From JAWKRB01 sp041389885 (GTDB taxonomy: Bacteria > Myxococcota_A > Polyangia > Polyangiales > Ga0077539), in assembly GCA_041389885.1 (NCBI GenBank), contig JAWKRB010000032.1, positions 28,741-92,740 on the forward strand: a stretch of 64,000 bases of DNA, read 5' to 3'. The notes below the pieces were generated by a model that made no database searches, had not been told where the DNA came from, and worked only from the letters and a program-made list of their open reading frames with translations. Position numbers and translations under genes: made by a program. Position 1 is the first letter of the stretch; every line of letters starts with the position of its first letter. Positions 9,094-20,500 of the stretch are shown here, in pieces.

Positions 9094-10553
9094 GACGCCG
9101 ACCAGCGGGGCGGGGGGACCCACCCCCCGAGGTCCTCCTCGAGGGCCCTGGCGACGGCGAGGGTGAGGTGGTCGTTGCCCCAGGCGCCCACCACCTGCAC
9201 CCCCGTCGGGAGCACGCGCTCGTCGAGGCCCAGCGGCACCTGCGTCACCGGGAAATGCAGCACGTTGAAGATCCCGGTGAAGCCCGCGTCGGGGAACGAC
9301 AGCATCGGGTGCCGGTGCCGCGGCGCGGCGCGGCGGTGCGAGGGGTAGAGCATCACGCCGTTGTCCCCGAGCAACGACTCGAGCTCGGCGCGGAGCCTCC
9401 GCCCCGCGTCGTGCAACCGCTCGGCGCGCGCGGGGAGCAGCTCGGGCAGGCGCTCGACCAGCGCGAGGCCCAGCGCGGGGAGGGTGAACTCGGAGAGCTC
9501 GCGCAGCGCGCCCGGCGCCTCGCGCAGCAGCCGCCCGGCGCGCAGCCGCTCGCCGTTGCCGAGGAGCTCGGCGAAGCTCACGGAATTGGCGGCGTGGAGC
9601 GTCGCGCCCCAGATGTCGAAGGCCTGGCGCAGCCCGGGCACGCTGCGCTGCACGATCTTGGCCCCGCGGCGAGAGAGCGCGCGCACGGCCCGCTCCTGCG
9701 CGTCGAGGAGGCAGCGCTCCACCGGCCTCGTCGCGAGGCTCGCGTCGTCGCGCACGTCGAGGATCGTGAGCCCGCGCACGTCGACCTCGTCGGGGCGGCG
9801 CAGCGGGTGCGTCACCACGGAGTCGTCGACGCCGTCGGGGCCCGCCAAGAGCTCCAGCAGGGGGAAGAGGTCCTCGGCGCGGCGGGTGATGGGCCCGGCC
9901 GCGCACATGCGCCGCGCGTCGCCCTCGGGCGCGGGGAATTGCCCGGTGTTGGGCAGCAGCCCCCCCGAGGGCTTGTGGCCGAAGACCCCGTTGAAGAACG
10001 CCGGCATCCGGATCGAGCCGCCGATGTCGGCGCCGAGGCCCACGGGCGACGCGCCCGCGCCCACCACGGCCCCCTCGCCCCCCGAGCTCCCGCCCGCGGT
10101 GCGCGCGGGGTCGTAGGCGCTGGAGGTGCGGCCGTAGACCCGGTTGTCGCTCTCGAACCACATGCACAGCTCGGAGGTGTTGGTCACCCCGAGCGGGATG
10201 AGCCCCGCGGCGCGGTAGCGCGCGACGGTGGGCGCGTCTTCGACCGCGAGGGTGCCCTTGCGGGCGACGAGCCCCGCGGTCCACGGCATCGACTCGAGGG
10301 CGAAGGACTCTTTGATGGAGCACGGCACGCCGTGAAACCGCGGGAGCCCCTCGGCGCCCTCTCGGGCGAGGCGGGCGTCGGCGAGGTCGGCCTCGCGGCG
10401 CGCGGCGTCGTAGCGGTCGACCACCACGGCGTTGATCGCCGCGGCGCGCTCGCTCTGCGCGATGTGCGCGTCGACCACCTCGCGGCTGGAGACCTGGCCT
10501 TCGCGGATCATGCGCGCGAGCTCGGAGGCGGAGCGGGTGCAGAGGGGGTTCAC
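9090..10553 (-). CDS. Amidase-signature hydrolase, FAAH-like
   Basis: Predicted 487 aa, a normal length for the amidase-signature family. The Ser-Ser-Lys triad is visible: Lys 81 (CSIKES), Ser 156 (GGSSGGEG) and Ser 180 (DIGGSIR). The 24-residue spacing between the serines matches mammalian fatty acid amide hydrolase. Another close match is GVFGHKPSGG just after. It should hydrolyse an amide, but the natural substrate is unknown. No signal peptide is present. The GTG at 10553 starts the family N-terminus (SASELARMIREG). It is coupled to maf by a GTGA overlap and is divergent from the glycosyltransferase gene. Confidence 0.86.
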   Translation of the reverse strand: MNPLCTRSASELARMIREGQVSSREVVDAHIAQSERAAAINAVVVDRYDAARREADLADARLAREGAEGLPRFHGVPCSIKESFALESMPWTAGLVARKGTLAVEDAPTVARYRAAGLIPLGVTNTSELCMWFESDNRVYGRTSSAYDPARTAGGSSGGEGAVVGAGASPVGLGADIGGSIRMPAFFNGVFGHKPSGGLLPNTGQFPAPEGDARRMCAAGPITRRAEDLFPLLELLAGPDGVDDSVVTHPLRRPDEVDVRGLTILDVRDDASLATRPVERCLLDAQERAVRALSRRGAKIVQRSVPGLRQAFDIWGATLHAANSVSFAELLGNGERLRAGRLLREAPGALRELSEFTLPALGLALVERLPELLPARAERLHDAGRRLRAELESLLGDNGVMLYPSHRRAAPRHRHPMLSFPDAGFTGIFNVLHFPVTQVPLGLDERVLPTGVQVVGAWGNDHLTLAVARALEEDLGGWVPPPRWSAS

Positions 10554-10664
10554 GGGGGTGCACAGGTGGATCGTTGGACCCGCCCGCGTTGTCAAGCGCA
10601 GCGCCGCTCGCGGGCCCGGCCCGACCGCTCGCCCCCCGCGGGCGACCCCTCGCGCGAGAAGCGC

Positions 10665-10693
10665 TTGACGGGGCACCCGGCACCCTCTATTGC
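10665..10693 (+). promoter_or_regulatory. Possible sigma70-type promoter of the GT2 gene
   Basis: TTGACG at 10665-10670 is followed by a 17-nt spacer and TATTGC at 10688-10693; the start codon is 16 nt further on. The -35 is good and the -10 weak. Confidence 0.35.
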
Positions 10694-10709
10694 CCGTGAC
10701 CGTAGCGCC

Positions 10710-11450
10710 GTGAGCAATTCCGAGAATGGTCAGCCCGAGCCGGTGGTGCCTCGCATCTCCATCGTCATCCCGATCTACAACGAGGAGTCGATCCTGCACG
10801 CCGCGGTGGTCGACCTCCGCGAGCAGCTCAAGGAATTCGGCTGGCCCTACGAGATCATCCTCTCCGAGAACGGCTCCCGCGACGGCACCGTGGCCATCGC
10901 CCGCGCCCTCTCGGAGAAGTACGACGAGGTGAATTTCTTCTCCCTCGGCGAGCCCAACTACGGCAAGGCCCTCAAGGCCGGCATCCTCCGCGCCCGCGGC
11001 GAGTTCGTGGTGTGCGACGAGATCGACCTCTGCCTGGTCGATTTCTACCGCCGCGCCCTCGACATCCTCGAGCACAACGAGGCCGACCTGGTCATCGGCT
11101 CGAAGACCCTCGCCGGCGCGAGCGACGAGCGCCCGCTCATGCGCCACGCGGCGACGATGTTCTTCAACGGGCTGCTGCGCGTGACCCTGGGCTTCAAGGG
11201 CAGCGACACCCACGGCATCAAGGCCTTTCGCCGCACCGCGCTCCTCGACGTGGTGCGCTCGTGCCTGGTCGACAAGGACGTCTTCGCCAGCGAGCTGGTG
11301 ATCCGCGCCGAGCGGGGCAGCGTGCGAATCCGTGAGATCCCGATCCGCGTGCTGGAGAAGCGGCCGCCGTCGATCAACCTCTTCAAGCGCGTGCCCAACG
11401 TGCTCAAGAGCGTCGCGAAGCTCTTCGTCGCGATTCGCATCCGGGGCTGA
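10710..11450 (+). CDS. Family 2 glycosyltransferase (dolichyl-phosphate-sugar synthase type)
   Basis: A 246-aa GT-A enzyme. It opens with ISIVIPIYNEE (about 13-23), then ENGSRDGT, and VCDEIDL in the place where polyprenyl-phosphate sugar transferases have their DxD-like metal site. There is no membrane anchor, so it would act at the cytoplasmic face of the membrane. By family it moves a sugar from a nucleotide donor to a lipid or polymer acceptor. The GTG at 10710 is used because the frame upstream is antisense to the amidase gene and has no protein-like sequence. Acceptor unknown. Confidence 0.84.
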   Translation: MSNSENGQPEPVVPRISIVIPIYNEESILHAAVVDLREQLKEFGWPYEIILSENGSRDGTVAIARALSEKYDEVNFFSLGEPNYGKALKAGILRARGEFVVCDEIDLCLVDFYRRALDILEHNEADLVIGSKTLAGASDERPLMRHAATMFFNGLLRVTLGFKGSDTHGIKAFRRTALLDVVRSCLVDKDVFASELVIRAERGSVRIREIPIRVLEKRPPSINLFKRVPNVLKSVAKLFVAIRIRG

Positions 11451-11487
11451 GCGCGCGTCCAGCGCCCATCGGTGCTATCGATCGTTC

Positions 11488-11940
11488 ATGCGCGGGCGAC
11501 GCACCGAGGCGACGGGCGAGTCTCACGAGGTCTGGGGCGAGGGCTTCGACCCCGCGCCCGACGACGACTTCGCCGCGGCGCCCCTGGCGACGGGGCCGCT
11601 CGCGATGTGCCTCGCCTGCGGGTCCGAGCCCGCGCGCGGCGAGTGCGCCCACGACGAGGTCGCGACCCTCGAGTCCCCCAGCGACGCGCTGCGCGCCGCC
11701 GCGCGGCGGCTCGAGCGCCTCACGCAGGAGCGGCGCGCCGCCGAGCGCGCGCTGCGACGGCTGGTCGAGTCCGAGGTGCTCCGCGGCGGCGGCTCGGTCG
11801 AGGTCACCCGCCCCGCGCCCGCGCCCGCCCCCGCGCCCGCCCCCGCGCCGAAGCCCCGGAGGCGCCGGGCGGCGCCGACGTCGCAGGGCGTGCTGGCCTT
11901 CGTCGAGCCTCGCGATGCGGTAGAATTTCCGCCTCGTTGA
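11488..11940 (+). CDS. Hypothetical protein with CxxC pair and coiled coil
   Basis: A 150-aa protein of unknown family. Near residues 37-52 it has CLACGSEPARGEC, which could bind zinc. A charged helix (about 60-100, RLERLTQERRAAERALRRL) looks like a coiled coil. A (Pro-Ala)n linker and a basic patch (KPRRRR) follow. There is no Shine-Dalgarno sequence; a TATCGA hexamer lies 6 nt before the ATG. Its TGA stop falls inside the TTGACA of the candidate glnB promoter. Composition suggests a real gene with a structural or nucleic-acid-linked role, but that is a guess. Confidence 0.6.
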   Translation: MRGRRTEATGESHEVWGEGFDPAPDDDFAAAPLATGPLAMCLACGSEPARGECAHDEVATLESPSDALRAAARRLERLTQERRAAERALRRLVESEVLRGGGSVEVTRPAPAPAPAPAPAPKPRRRRAAPTSQGVLAFVEPRDAVEFPPR

Positions 11941-11966
11941 CACGACGTTTACCTGAAGACGTCTAG
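11937..11966 (+). promoter_or_regulatory. Candidate glnB promoter
   Basis: A perfect TTGACA (11937-11942) is followed 18 nt later by GTCTAG (11961-11966). A TAGAAT hexamer at 11921-11926 is an alternative -10. No sigma54 -24/-12 pair (GG-N10-GC type) was obvious, although nitrogen genes often have one. Confidence 0.35.
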
Positions 11967-11980
11967 CGTGCCCGACCGCG

Positions 11981-12319
11981 ATGAAGCGTGTCGAAGCGAT
12001 CATCAAGCCCTTCAAGCTCGACGAGGTGAAGGACGCGCTGGCCGAGGTGGGCGTGCAGGGGATGACCGTGTCCGAGGTGAAGGGCTTCGGCCGCACCGGC
12101 GGGCGCAAGGAGGTCTACCGGGGCAGCGCGTACGTCGTGGACTTCGTGCCGAAGGTGAAGGTCGAGGTCGTGGTGCACGACGAGCAGGTGGCCTCGGTGA
12201 TCGACGCGATCCAGCGCAGCGCGCACACGGGGCGCATCGGCGACGGGAAGATCTTCGTGATCCCCATCGAGGAGATCGTTCGCATTCGCACGGGGGAGCG
12301 GGGCGGAGAGGCGATCTAG
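11981..12319 (+). CDS. glnB: PII-family nitrogen regulatory protein
   Basis: A full-length 112-aa PII protein. It starts MKRVEAIIKPFKLDEVK and has the complete T-loop with Tyr 46, Arg 47 and Tyr 51 (EVYRGSAYVVDF), then the B-loop (THTGRIGDGKI-like) and C-loop RTGERG. Tyr 51 is the residue uridylylated by GlnD in proteobacteria. PII trimers sense 2-oxoglutarate and ATP/ADP and control glutamine synthetase adenylylation, NtrB and AmtB. The position 110 nt upstream of glnA supports this role. GlnB and GlnK cannot be separated by sequence here, and no amtB lies nearby. Confidence 0.95.
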   Translation: MKRVEAIIKPFKLDEVKDALAEVGVQGMTVSEVKGFGRTGGRKEVYRGSAYVVDFVPKVKVEVVVHDEQVASVIDAIQRSAHTGRIGDGKIFVIPIEEIVRIRTGERGGEAI

Positions 12320-12429
12320 GCCCCTCTGCGGCATCGGGATCGAACCCGCGGAGCGGGCGGCGCGGCCATGACGGCTGACGCGCCCCGCGCGGAGCTGGCG
12401 CATCGAAGGCAAACAGGGAGACGCACGGT

Positions 12430-13851
<1,422 letters not shown>

Positions 13852-13900
13852 GCCCCGCCGCAGCCCCGCTCCCTCCCTTCGCCGCCGCGTCACTCCGACG

Positions 13901-13930
13901 TTGACCGCGCGTCACCGGGCGATCTACCTT
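13901..13930 (+). promoter_or_regulatory. Candidate promoter of phosphatidylserine decarboxylase gene
   Basis: TTGACC (13901-13906), an 18-nt spacer and TACCTT (13925-13930). The -10 form is close to TACCGT seen at the tRNA-Thr promoter in this window. Confidence 0.45.
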
Positions 13931-14005
13931 GGCTGACGCTTCAGCGGTTCCGCGCGGACAGCGCCGCGGCGACTCCCCGGGGCTACGAGCGACCATCCCC
14001 CCACT

Positions 14006-14878
14006 ATGAGCGCAGCGACAACACGAACGGCCGCCACGATCCTGCGAGTGCTCCCTCGAGAGCGCATCACCCGGCTGCTCGGGCACCTCGGCGCCGCGCC
14101 GGTGCCGCGGCCCGTGCTCAACCGCTTTCTCTCGGTCTACCAGCGCGCCTACCGGGTGAACATGGACGAGGCCGTGGTGCCGAGCGGCGGCTTTCGGTCG
14201 TTCAACGACTTCTTCACCCGCCGCGTGCGCGACGGGGTGCACCGCGTCGACCCCGGCGAAGACCTCGTCGTCTCGCCCTCCGACGGACGCCTCGAAGACC
14301 TCGGCCCCATCGACGACGCTCATCGCTTCGTGGTGAAGGGCCAGGGCTACGACGCCGCGGAGCTCCTCGGCGACGAGGTCGACGCCGCGCGCTACGACGG
14401 CGGTCACTACGCCGTCGTGTACCTCTCGCCGCGCGACTACCACCGGGTGCACAGCCCCGTGGCCGGGCGCGTGCGGCACGTGCGGCACCTCCCCGGCTCG
14501 CTCTACCCCGTGAACGAGATCGGCGTGCAGAGCGTGCCGCGGCTCCTCGCGCGCAACGAGCGCGTGGTGGTGAGCCTCGACTCGCCGGAGTTCGGCCCGG
14601 TGGCGCTGGTCTTCGTGGGCGCCTTCGTGGTCGGCCGCATCGACCTCGCCTTCGACGGCCCCGCGCGGCCCGCGCACGGCGGCGCGACGACGGAGCGTGA
14701 CTACGGCGACGACGGCCCCCTCCTCGCCCGCGGCGACGAGGTGGGCTCCTTCCTCGTGGGCTCCACCGCGGTGGTGCTGGTGGGTCCGCAGCGCGGCGCC
14801 CGGTGGCGCGCGGTCGAGGGCCGCGAGGCCGGCCCGGTGCGGATGGGTGACGCGATGCTTCAACGATCGAGCGCGTAG
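14006..14878 (+). CDS. psd: Phosphatidylserine decarboxylase proenzyme
   Basis: A 290-aa PSD that makes phosphatidylethanolamine at the inner membrane. Family features: SFNDFFTRRV near residue 70, the catalytic Asp in SPSDGRLEDLG, the His pair in SPRDYHRVHSP, NEIGVQSVPRLLARNER, and the self-cleavage site. The usual LGST is VGST here, with Ser 253 becoming the pyruvoyl group. Cleavage would give a large beta chain and a short alpha chain of about 38 residues. Its stop is 8 nt before the ATG of the methyltransferase gene, so the two are probably co-transcribed. Confidence 0.93.
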   Translation: MSAATTRTAATILRVLPRERITRLLGHLGAAPVPRPVLNRFLSVYQRAYRVNMDEAVVPSGGFRSFNDFFTRRVRDGVHRVDPGEDLVVSPSDGRLEDLGPIDDAHRFVVKGQGYDAAELLGDEVDAARYDGGHYAVVYLSPRDYHRVHSPVAGRVRHVRHLPGSLYPVNEIGVQSVPRLLARNERVVVSLDSPEFGPVALVFVGAFVVGRIDLAFDGPARPAHGGATTERDYGDDGPLLARGDEVGSFLVGSTAVVLVGPQRGARWRAVEGREAGPVRMGDAMLQRSSA

Positions 14879-14886
14879 AGGCCGCG

Positions 14887-16743
14887 ATGGAGAACCGCGA
14901 TGATCCGTCCCCCGAGCAGGAGCCCACGACCGAGACCCTCGTCGACGACGGGCGGGCGAAGCGCGGCCTCGTCGTGCCCAACGACGACGCGCCGCAGCAG
15001 CCCTCGGAGCGCGGCGACTCGCTCCCCGACGTGCTCGGGCTGCTCGGCGAGCACACGCCGATCCCGATGGCGGGCGAGGCCGCGCGGGTGGTGGCCGACG
15101 TCATCGACCCCTCGCTGACGACCATGTCGCTGCCGCCGCCGCCCCCGACGGGGGCGATCGCGTACCCCTCCCCGGCGCCGGTCGGCTCGTCGATGCGGGT
15201 GGTGCGCCGGCGCATTCGTAAGCTGGGCGGCGCCGACGTCGAGCCCGGCCATCCCGAGCCCTCGCCCGCCGAGCGCGCGCCCGCGGTGAGCGATGACGCG
15301 CCCACGAACCCCAAGCTCCCGAGGGTGAGCCTCCCGCCCGACGACGCGCGGGCGGCGACGAAGGGCTCGCCGCTGGTGGTGGCGGTGTCGCGCACGCCGG
15401 TCCCTCCCGTGGCGCGCCCGGTGAGCCTGGAGCAGATCAAGCCGACGCCCATCCCGTCGCCCCCGGTGCCCAGGGTCGAGGCGATTCACGCCGAAGACTT
15501 CGCGGTGCCCGAGATCGAGGCCACGACCGAGGTCGCGGTGCTCGAAGAGACGTCGACCGCGCCCCTCGAGGCGCCGGTGCGCGCCGCGGAGACGCCCGCG
15601 GTGCCGCTGCGCGAGCCGCCGCCGCGCAAGCCTCCGTCGATTCCGCCGCCGGGCCTGAAGCCGGTGGTCATCGCGCCCCCGTCGGCGCCCGCGCCCGCGG
15701 CGCCCCATGAGGAGCCCGCCGCGAGCGCCGAGCTCGACGGCGTCGAGATTCACATCGACGACGGCGACGACGAGGAGATCGAGCGGCTCTCGGTGCCCGA
15801 CGACCTCTCGGGCCGCGACGGCCGGGGCGTGTCGCTCCCCCCGCCGCCGCCCGAGGTGGCGATCGCGGCGAACAAGCCGAGCCCCGCGGGGCGCGTCCCC
15901 GCGGTCACCGTGGTCGACTCCAAGCGCAAGCGCCGCTACTGGTGGGAGGAGCTGTTCTCCGACGACTACTTCCGCACGCTCCCGCGCCTCGAGCGCGAGC
16001 AGGTGCGCAACGAGGTCGACTGGATCGAGCACGCGCTCGGCACGGAGATCGGCGCGTCGATCCTCGACCTCGCCTGCGGCGCCGGGCACCACGCGACGGA
16101 GCTCGCGCTGCGGCGCTACGAGCTCACGGGCCTCGACCTCTCGCAGCCGATGCTCACCCGCGCCGCCGAGGCCGCGACGGGGCTGGGCGCCGAGGTCCGC
16201 TGGGTGCAGGCAGACATGGCGCAGATGGACTTCGTCGACGCCTTCGACGCGGCGTACTGCGTGGGCACGTCCTTCGGCCTCTTCGACGACGAGCGCAACG
16301 CCGAGGTCGCGCAGCGGCTGCACCGCGCGCTCAAGCCCAACGGGACCTTTCTGCTCCAGGTGCTCAACCGCGACCACGTGATCCAGCGCCAGCCGGCGAT
16401 GGCGTGGTTCGAGGGCGACGGCTGCGTGTGCATGGAGGAGACCTCGTTCAACTTCATCACGTCGCGGCTGAACGTGAAGCGCACGATGATCTTCGACGAC
16501 GGTCGGCAGCGCGAGATCGAGTACAGCGTGCGCCTCTACTCCCTGCATGAGCTCGGGCAGGTGCTGCACCAGGCGGGCTTTCGCATCCTCGAGGTGTCGG
16601 GGCACCCGCGCACGCCGGGGGCCTTCTTCGGCGCCAGCTCGCGGGAGCTGATCATCCTCGCGCAGAAGCGCGGCGCGGAGGTCATCGAGATCCCTTCGTC
16701 GACCGAGGTCGCGACGCAGCGCAACGCGCCCGTCACGGAGTGA
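14887..16743 (+). CDS. Class I SAM methyltransferase with long disordered N-terminus
   Basis: Predicted 618 aa. Residues about 1-340 are Pro/Glu/Ala-rich, with poly-Pro tracts and no recognisable fold. From about 350 comes a compact methyltransferase domain: motif I LDLACGAGHH (393-402), motif II TGLDLSQPML, DMAQMDF, and a GTSFGLFDDERN segment, ending near residue 600. The catalytic domain resembles small-molecule or cyclopropane-synthase-like methyltransferases; the substrate is unknown. The N-terminal extension is about as long as the enzyme itself and may mediate localisation or protein contacts. It lies 8 nt after psd. Confidence 0.82.
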   Translation: MENRDDPSPEQEPTTETLVDDGRAKRGLVVPNDDAPQQPSERGDSLPDVLGLLGEHTPIPMAGEAARVVADVIDPSLTTMSLPPPPPTGAIAYPSPAPVGSSMRVVRRRIRKLGGADVEPGHPEPSPAERAPAVSDDAPTNPKLPRVSLPPDDARAATKGSPLVVAVSRTPVPPVARPVSLEQIKPTPIPSPPVPRVEAIHAEDFAVPEIEATTEVAVLEETSTAPLEAPVRAAETPAVPLREPPPRKPPSIPPPGLKPVVIAPPSAPAPAAPHEEPAASAELDGVEIHIDDGDDEEIERLSVPDDLSGRDGRGVSLPPPPPEVAIAANKPSPAGRVPAVTVVDSKRKRRYWWEELFSDDYFRTLPRLEREQVRNEVDWIEHALGTEIGASILDLACGAGHHATELALRRYELTGLDLSQPMLTRAAEAATGLGAEVRWVQADMAQMDFVDAFDAAYCVGTSFGLFDDERNAEVAQRLHRALKPNGTFLLQVLNRDHVIQRQPAMAWFEGDGCVCMEETSFNFITSRLNVKRTMIFDDGRQREIEYSVRLYSLHELGQVLHQAGFRILEVSGHPRTPGAFFGASSRELIILAQKRGAEVIEIPSSTEVATQRNAPVTE

Positions 16744-16786
16744 CGGGCCGCGAGGGAGGGGCTCGAACGCGCGCGACGCCGCTCGG

Positions 16787-17341
16787 CTACTGGCGAACGC
16801 CGTCGAGGCGGTAGGTCGTCGAGCACGGGAGCGCGGCGAACTGCTGGCTGCTCGCGCCGATGAACGCGCTGCAGTCGCTCCCCGGAGACGGGGACCAGAG
16901 CACGGAGTAGGTGCCGTCGAAGGAGGGACCGACGAAGGTGGTCGCGTCGAAGGCCGCGGGCTCGGGCACCGGTCCCAGAAAGCGCCCGTCGATCACGTCC
17001 TGGCGGACCATCACGCAGCCCGGGAAATCGATCGCGCGGTTCGCCGGCGCGACCTGCGCGCTCGCCTCGAGGCGCACGCGAAACGCGCGCGCGCCCTGGT
17101 CGAAGGTGCCCTCGGTGGGGCTGCCGCTCGTCTCGGCCCACTGAATGATCCCGGGACGGAGGGTCAGGTCGACCCGAAACGAGTAGCTCCCGTCCTCCTG
17201 CTGCGGGCCGCAGGTGCCCGCGGTGCGCGTCGCGACGACGAGGTAACGGCCGAGCTCGACGCCGGGCTTGGGCTCGGGGCAGCCGCCCAGAGCCAGGAGC
17301 GGGAGCGCGAGGGATCGAAGGAGCCAGCGTCGGAGGTTCAC
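16787..17341 (-). CDS. Small lipoprotein of unknown function
   Basis: A 184-aa protein starting with GTG. MNLRRWLLRSLALPLLALGGC is a clear lipoprotein signal with lipidated Cys 21. The mature part is beta-rich and has four or five cysteines that could pair. I do not recognise the family. A TAGCAC hexamer lies 8 nt upstream of the GTG, and no Shine-Dalgarno sequence is present. It is divergent from the large metalloprotease gene across about 220 nt, in which I see no other gene. Confidence 0.75.
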   Translation of the reverse strand: MNLRRWLLRSLALPLLALGGCPEPKPGVELGRYLVVATRTAGTCGPQQEDGSYSFRVDLTLRPGIIQWAETSGSPTEGTFDQGARAFRVRLEASAQVAPANRAIDFPGCVMVRQDVIDGRFLGPVPEPAAFDATTFVGPSFDGTYSVLWSPSPGSDCSAFIGASSQQFAALPCSTTYRLDGVRQ

Positions 17342-17563
17342 CGACCCGTGTGCTAGCGCGGCGCTCGGACTCTGCGCAAGAAAGCTCCGCGGTGGGCGCG
17401 GGCGGCTCGATCGATCAGGCGAGTCAAGATCCTAACGGACAGCGCCTTACGCCCGCGGCGAAATAGCTCGTAGAATGCGCGTTCTCGCGTGGCCTTCGAG
17501 TTGCTTCTCTCGACACCCGTGGCTCACGCGTCTGTCGCGTCATCACGTCTCAGGAGGTTCTGG

Positions 17564-20500
17564 ATGTCGGATCAAAGGGCTCAACGTGGATCGGGCCGCG
17601 GGTATTCCCGCCCGGTCGATGGGAGAAGACGCGGGAGCGCGCGGGCGCTGGCCGCGCTCTTCATCGCGTCGGTGGCCGTGGGCAGCGCGAACTGCGCGCA
17701 GGAGCGGGCGCCCATCAATCAGGTGCAGCCTGACTACCTCGACAAGTCTGAGCTCATCCCCGTTCAGTACGGCCTCCTGACCGCGGGGAGCCGCCCCGGT
17801 ACGATCTCGTCGGCGGCGCTGCAGCGCGAGGCGCAGTGGTACCACCAGGTCACGATCCTCGATAAGCCGCCCACCACGGGGCGCTCGGGGATCTCTTCGT
17901 ACACCCAGGTCGAGCGCATCTACTGGGAGGCCACGGAGGGGATGCTCATCGCGCGTCAGGCCTACGACGCGCTGCGCGGCGGGCAGAACGACCCCACGCG
18001 CCCGAGCGTCGGCGAGAACGCGCGGCAGACCGAGATCATCGCCGCGTACCCGATCACCAGCCACTTCGACATTCGGCGGACCTACAACACGACCACCGGC
18101 GAAGAGAACAACGTCGTCGCCGAGAACGACACCGACCGGCCGTGGCACCAGCGGCGCTTCATGCGCGTGGACTGGTCCCGCAACCTGGTGGGCTCGTTCA
18201 ACCCGCTGTCGGGGATCACCGGCACGATCCCCGCGGAGCCGACCTCGTTCAACAACACCCCCGACGACGCCAACCGCCCGGTCTTCGAGTACGGCCCCTT
18301 CAACGGGCAAGACCGCGCGCTGCGCTACTTCGACGTCACCAACCGGATGATCCTCCAGCCCAACCAGGTCTACGTCGAGGGTCTGGGGAACATCCAGGCC
18401 TGCCTGCTCTACGACCGCCTCAACGAGAGCTGCCAGCCCGCCGACGTGACCATGCGCGTGGCCTTTCGCCGCGTCGACCCCTCGCGCGACTACCAGCCCC
18501 TCGCGATGGACGGCCACCGCTTCGACCGCTTCGGCTTCTTCGAAGACCGACGCGCGGGCTTCAACCCCTCCGTGGGCGGCCCCGGTCAGACCGAGGTGCG
18601 GCACTTCGCCAACCGCCACAACCTCTGGATGCAGCACCACGGCAAGGTCACCGACCTCGCCAACGCCAACGGCGCCACCCTCGACCACAAGCCCTCCGAC
18701 GCGGCGTGCACCACCGACGCCGACTGCGTGGGCATGTCGGGCACCGCCCGCTGCGACGCGAGCACGCGGACCTGCGGCGAGGTCTACGTGCGCTGCGCGG
18801 CCCCCGAGCGCGGCGCCGACGACGACGAGACCCGCCGTCTGGCCGACGCGCAGTGCGCGGGCCTCGGCGCGGGCGCGGCGTGTGATACCGACGTGACCTA
18901 CGTGCGCGGCGACGGCTACGGGCTCTGCCTGCTGCCCTACCGCCGCCGGCAGGTGCGCCCCATCGCGTACCACCTGTCGCCGCACTACCCCGAGAAGATG
19001 ATGCCGATGACGCGCACCGTCGCGGCGGAGTGGAACCGGGTGTTCCGCGACGCGGTGGTCGAGGCGCGCTACCGCGAGTGCCTGCTCGACACCACCGACG
19101 CCGCCAACGCGGGCTCGCCCGAGCGCTGCGCGCCCTGGCGCGACGTCAACAGCGAGCGCGGGCGCGACGCGCGCGCCGTGTGGGTCGCGTGCCACAACCC
19201 CGTGTGGGGCACGAACCCGAACCTCCCCGGCGCGCACTCGCTGGCCGACGTCGACGCCGCGCGCGCGGCGGGGTGGGACACCGAGGCCTGCGGCGCCCAG
19301 GGCACCAGCGCGCGCCTCGGCGACCTGCGCTACTCGATGATCGCGTCGATCAACCAGTACGACGCCAACGGGCCCTGGGGCCTCGCGCAGATCACCGGCG
19401 ACCCCTCGACGGGCGAGGTGCTCTCGGGCCGCGGCGCAGTGTGGCAGACCGTCACCGACTCGCAGGCGGCCTTCGCGACGGACATGATCCGCATCCTCAA
19501 CGGCGACGTCACGCAGGACGAGTACTCGCAGGGGCAGACCATCCTCGGCGCCTACGACTACATCCGCGCGAACGGCGCCCGCGAGGAGCGCACGGGCTCG
19601 AACGTGCCGCTGACGCCGCGGCCGGTGCACCGGGACATCGCGTCGCGCAACGAGCTCGAGACGCTGATTCAGCAGTCGCGCATGGAGCACCTGCACACCG
19701 TCGAGCCGCACCAGATCACCGCCGACCAGATCGAGCGGCTCTCCGTCGACCTCGACGGCCAGCGCCGCGAGGACGCGTTCCTGCGCAACCTCGCGGGCGC
19801 CTACCGCGACCAGCTCCCCACCTCGGGCGCGACCGAGAGCGCGAGCGCGCGCATGGCCTCGCTGCGCGGCACGTCCATCGAGGCGTCGCTGATGGACCGC
19901 GAGATGCTCCTCGCCGCGGGCGCCGACCCCACCGCCCCGGCGACGGCGGCGGCGACGGAGCGCTCGTCGCCGTTTCGCCAGAACAGCGTGCAGTTTCGGC
20001 AGCTGCAGTCCTACTACCAGGGGCTCATGGAGCAGCACGAGTGCCGCTACGAGCCCATGGCCTTCAGCGACGACGTGATCTCGGTGATGCTGCACCGCTT
20101 TCGCCGCAACGAGGTCCCCGCCGACGTGCGCTTCGGCGAGCGCTGGAACTTCCACGCCGCGGGCCAGGCCGGCGCGTGCCCCGAGCAGGTCGAGCAGGGC
20201 AACTGCCAGCTCAACTACGCGGAGATTCGCCGCTACCTGGAGCAGTACATCGGCTACGGCGTGATGCTCCACGAGCTCGGCCACTCCGTCGGCGAGCGTC
20301 ATAACTTCATGGGCTCGGCCGACGCGCTGAACTACCACGACGACTACTGGCGCTGGCGCGTGTACGCCGAGGCGCAGTCTCCCACCGACCCGCCCATCCC
20401 CGCGGACCAGCTCCGCCCGCGCTTCGAGCACATGGCCGGCGGCCTGCCGTTCTACTCCCCCATCGAGGAGCGCAACGGCGTCGAGGAGTACGGCTACTCG

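Noticed and set aside
12320..12429. Sigma54 promoter or glutamine riboswitch before glnA
   Set aside because: I could not find a GG-N10-GC pair at correct spacing, or a conserved glnA RNA motif, in the 110-nt gap.
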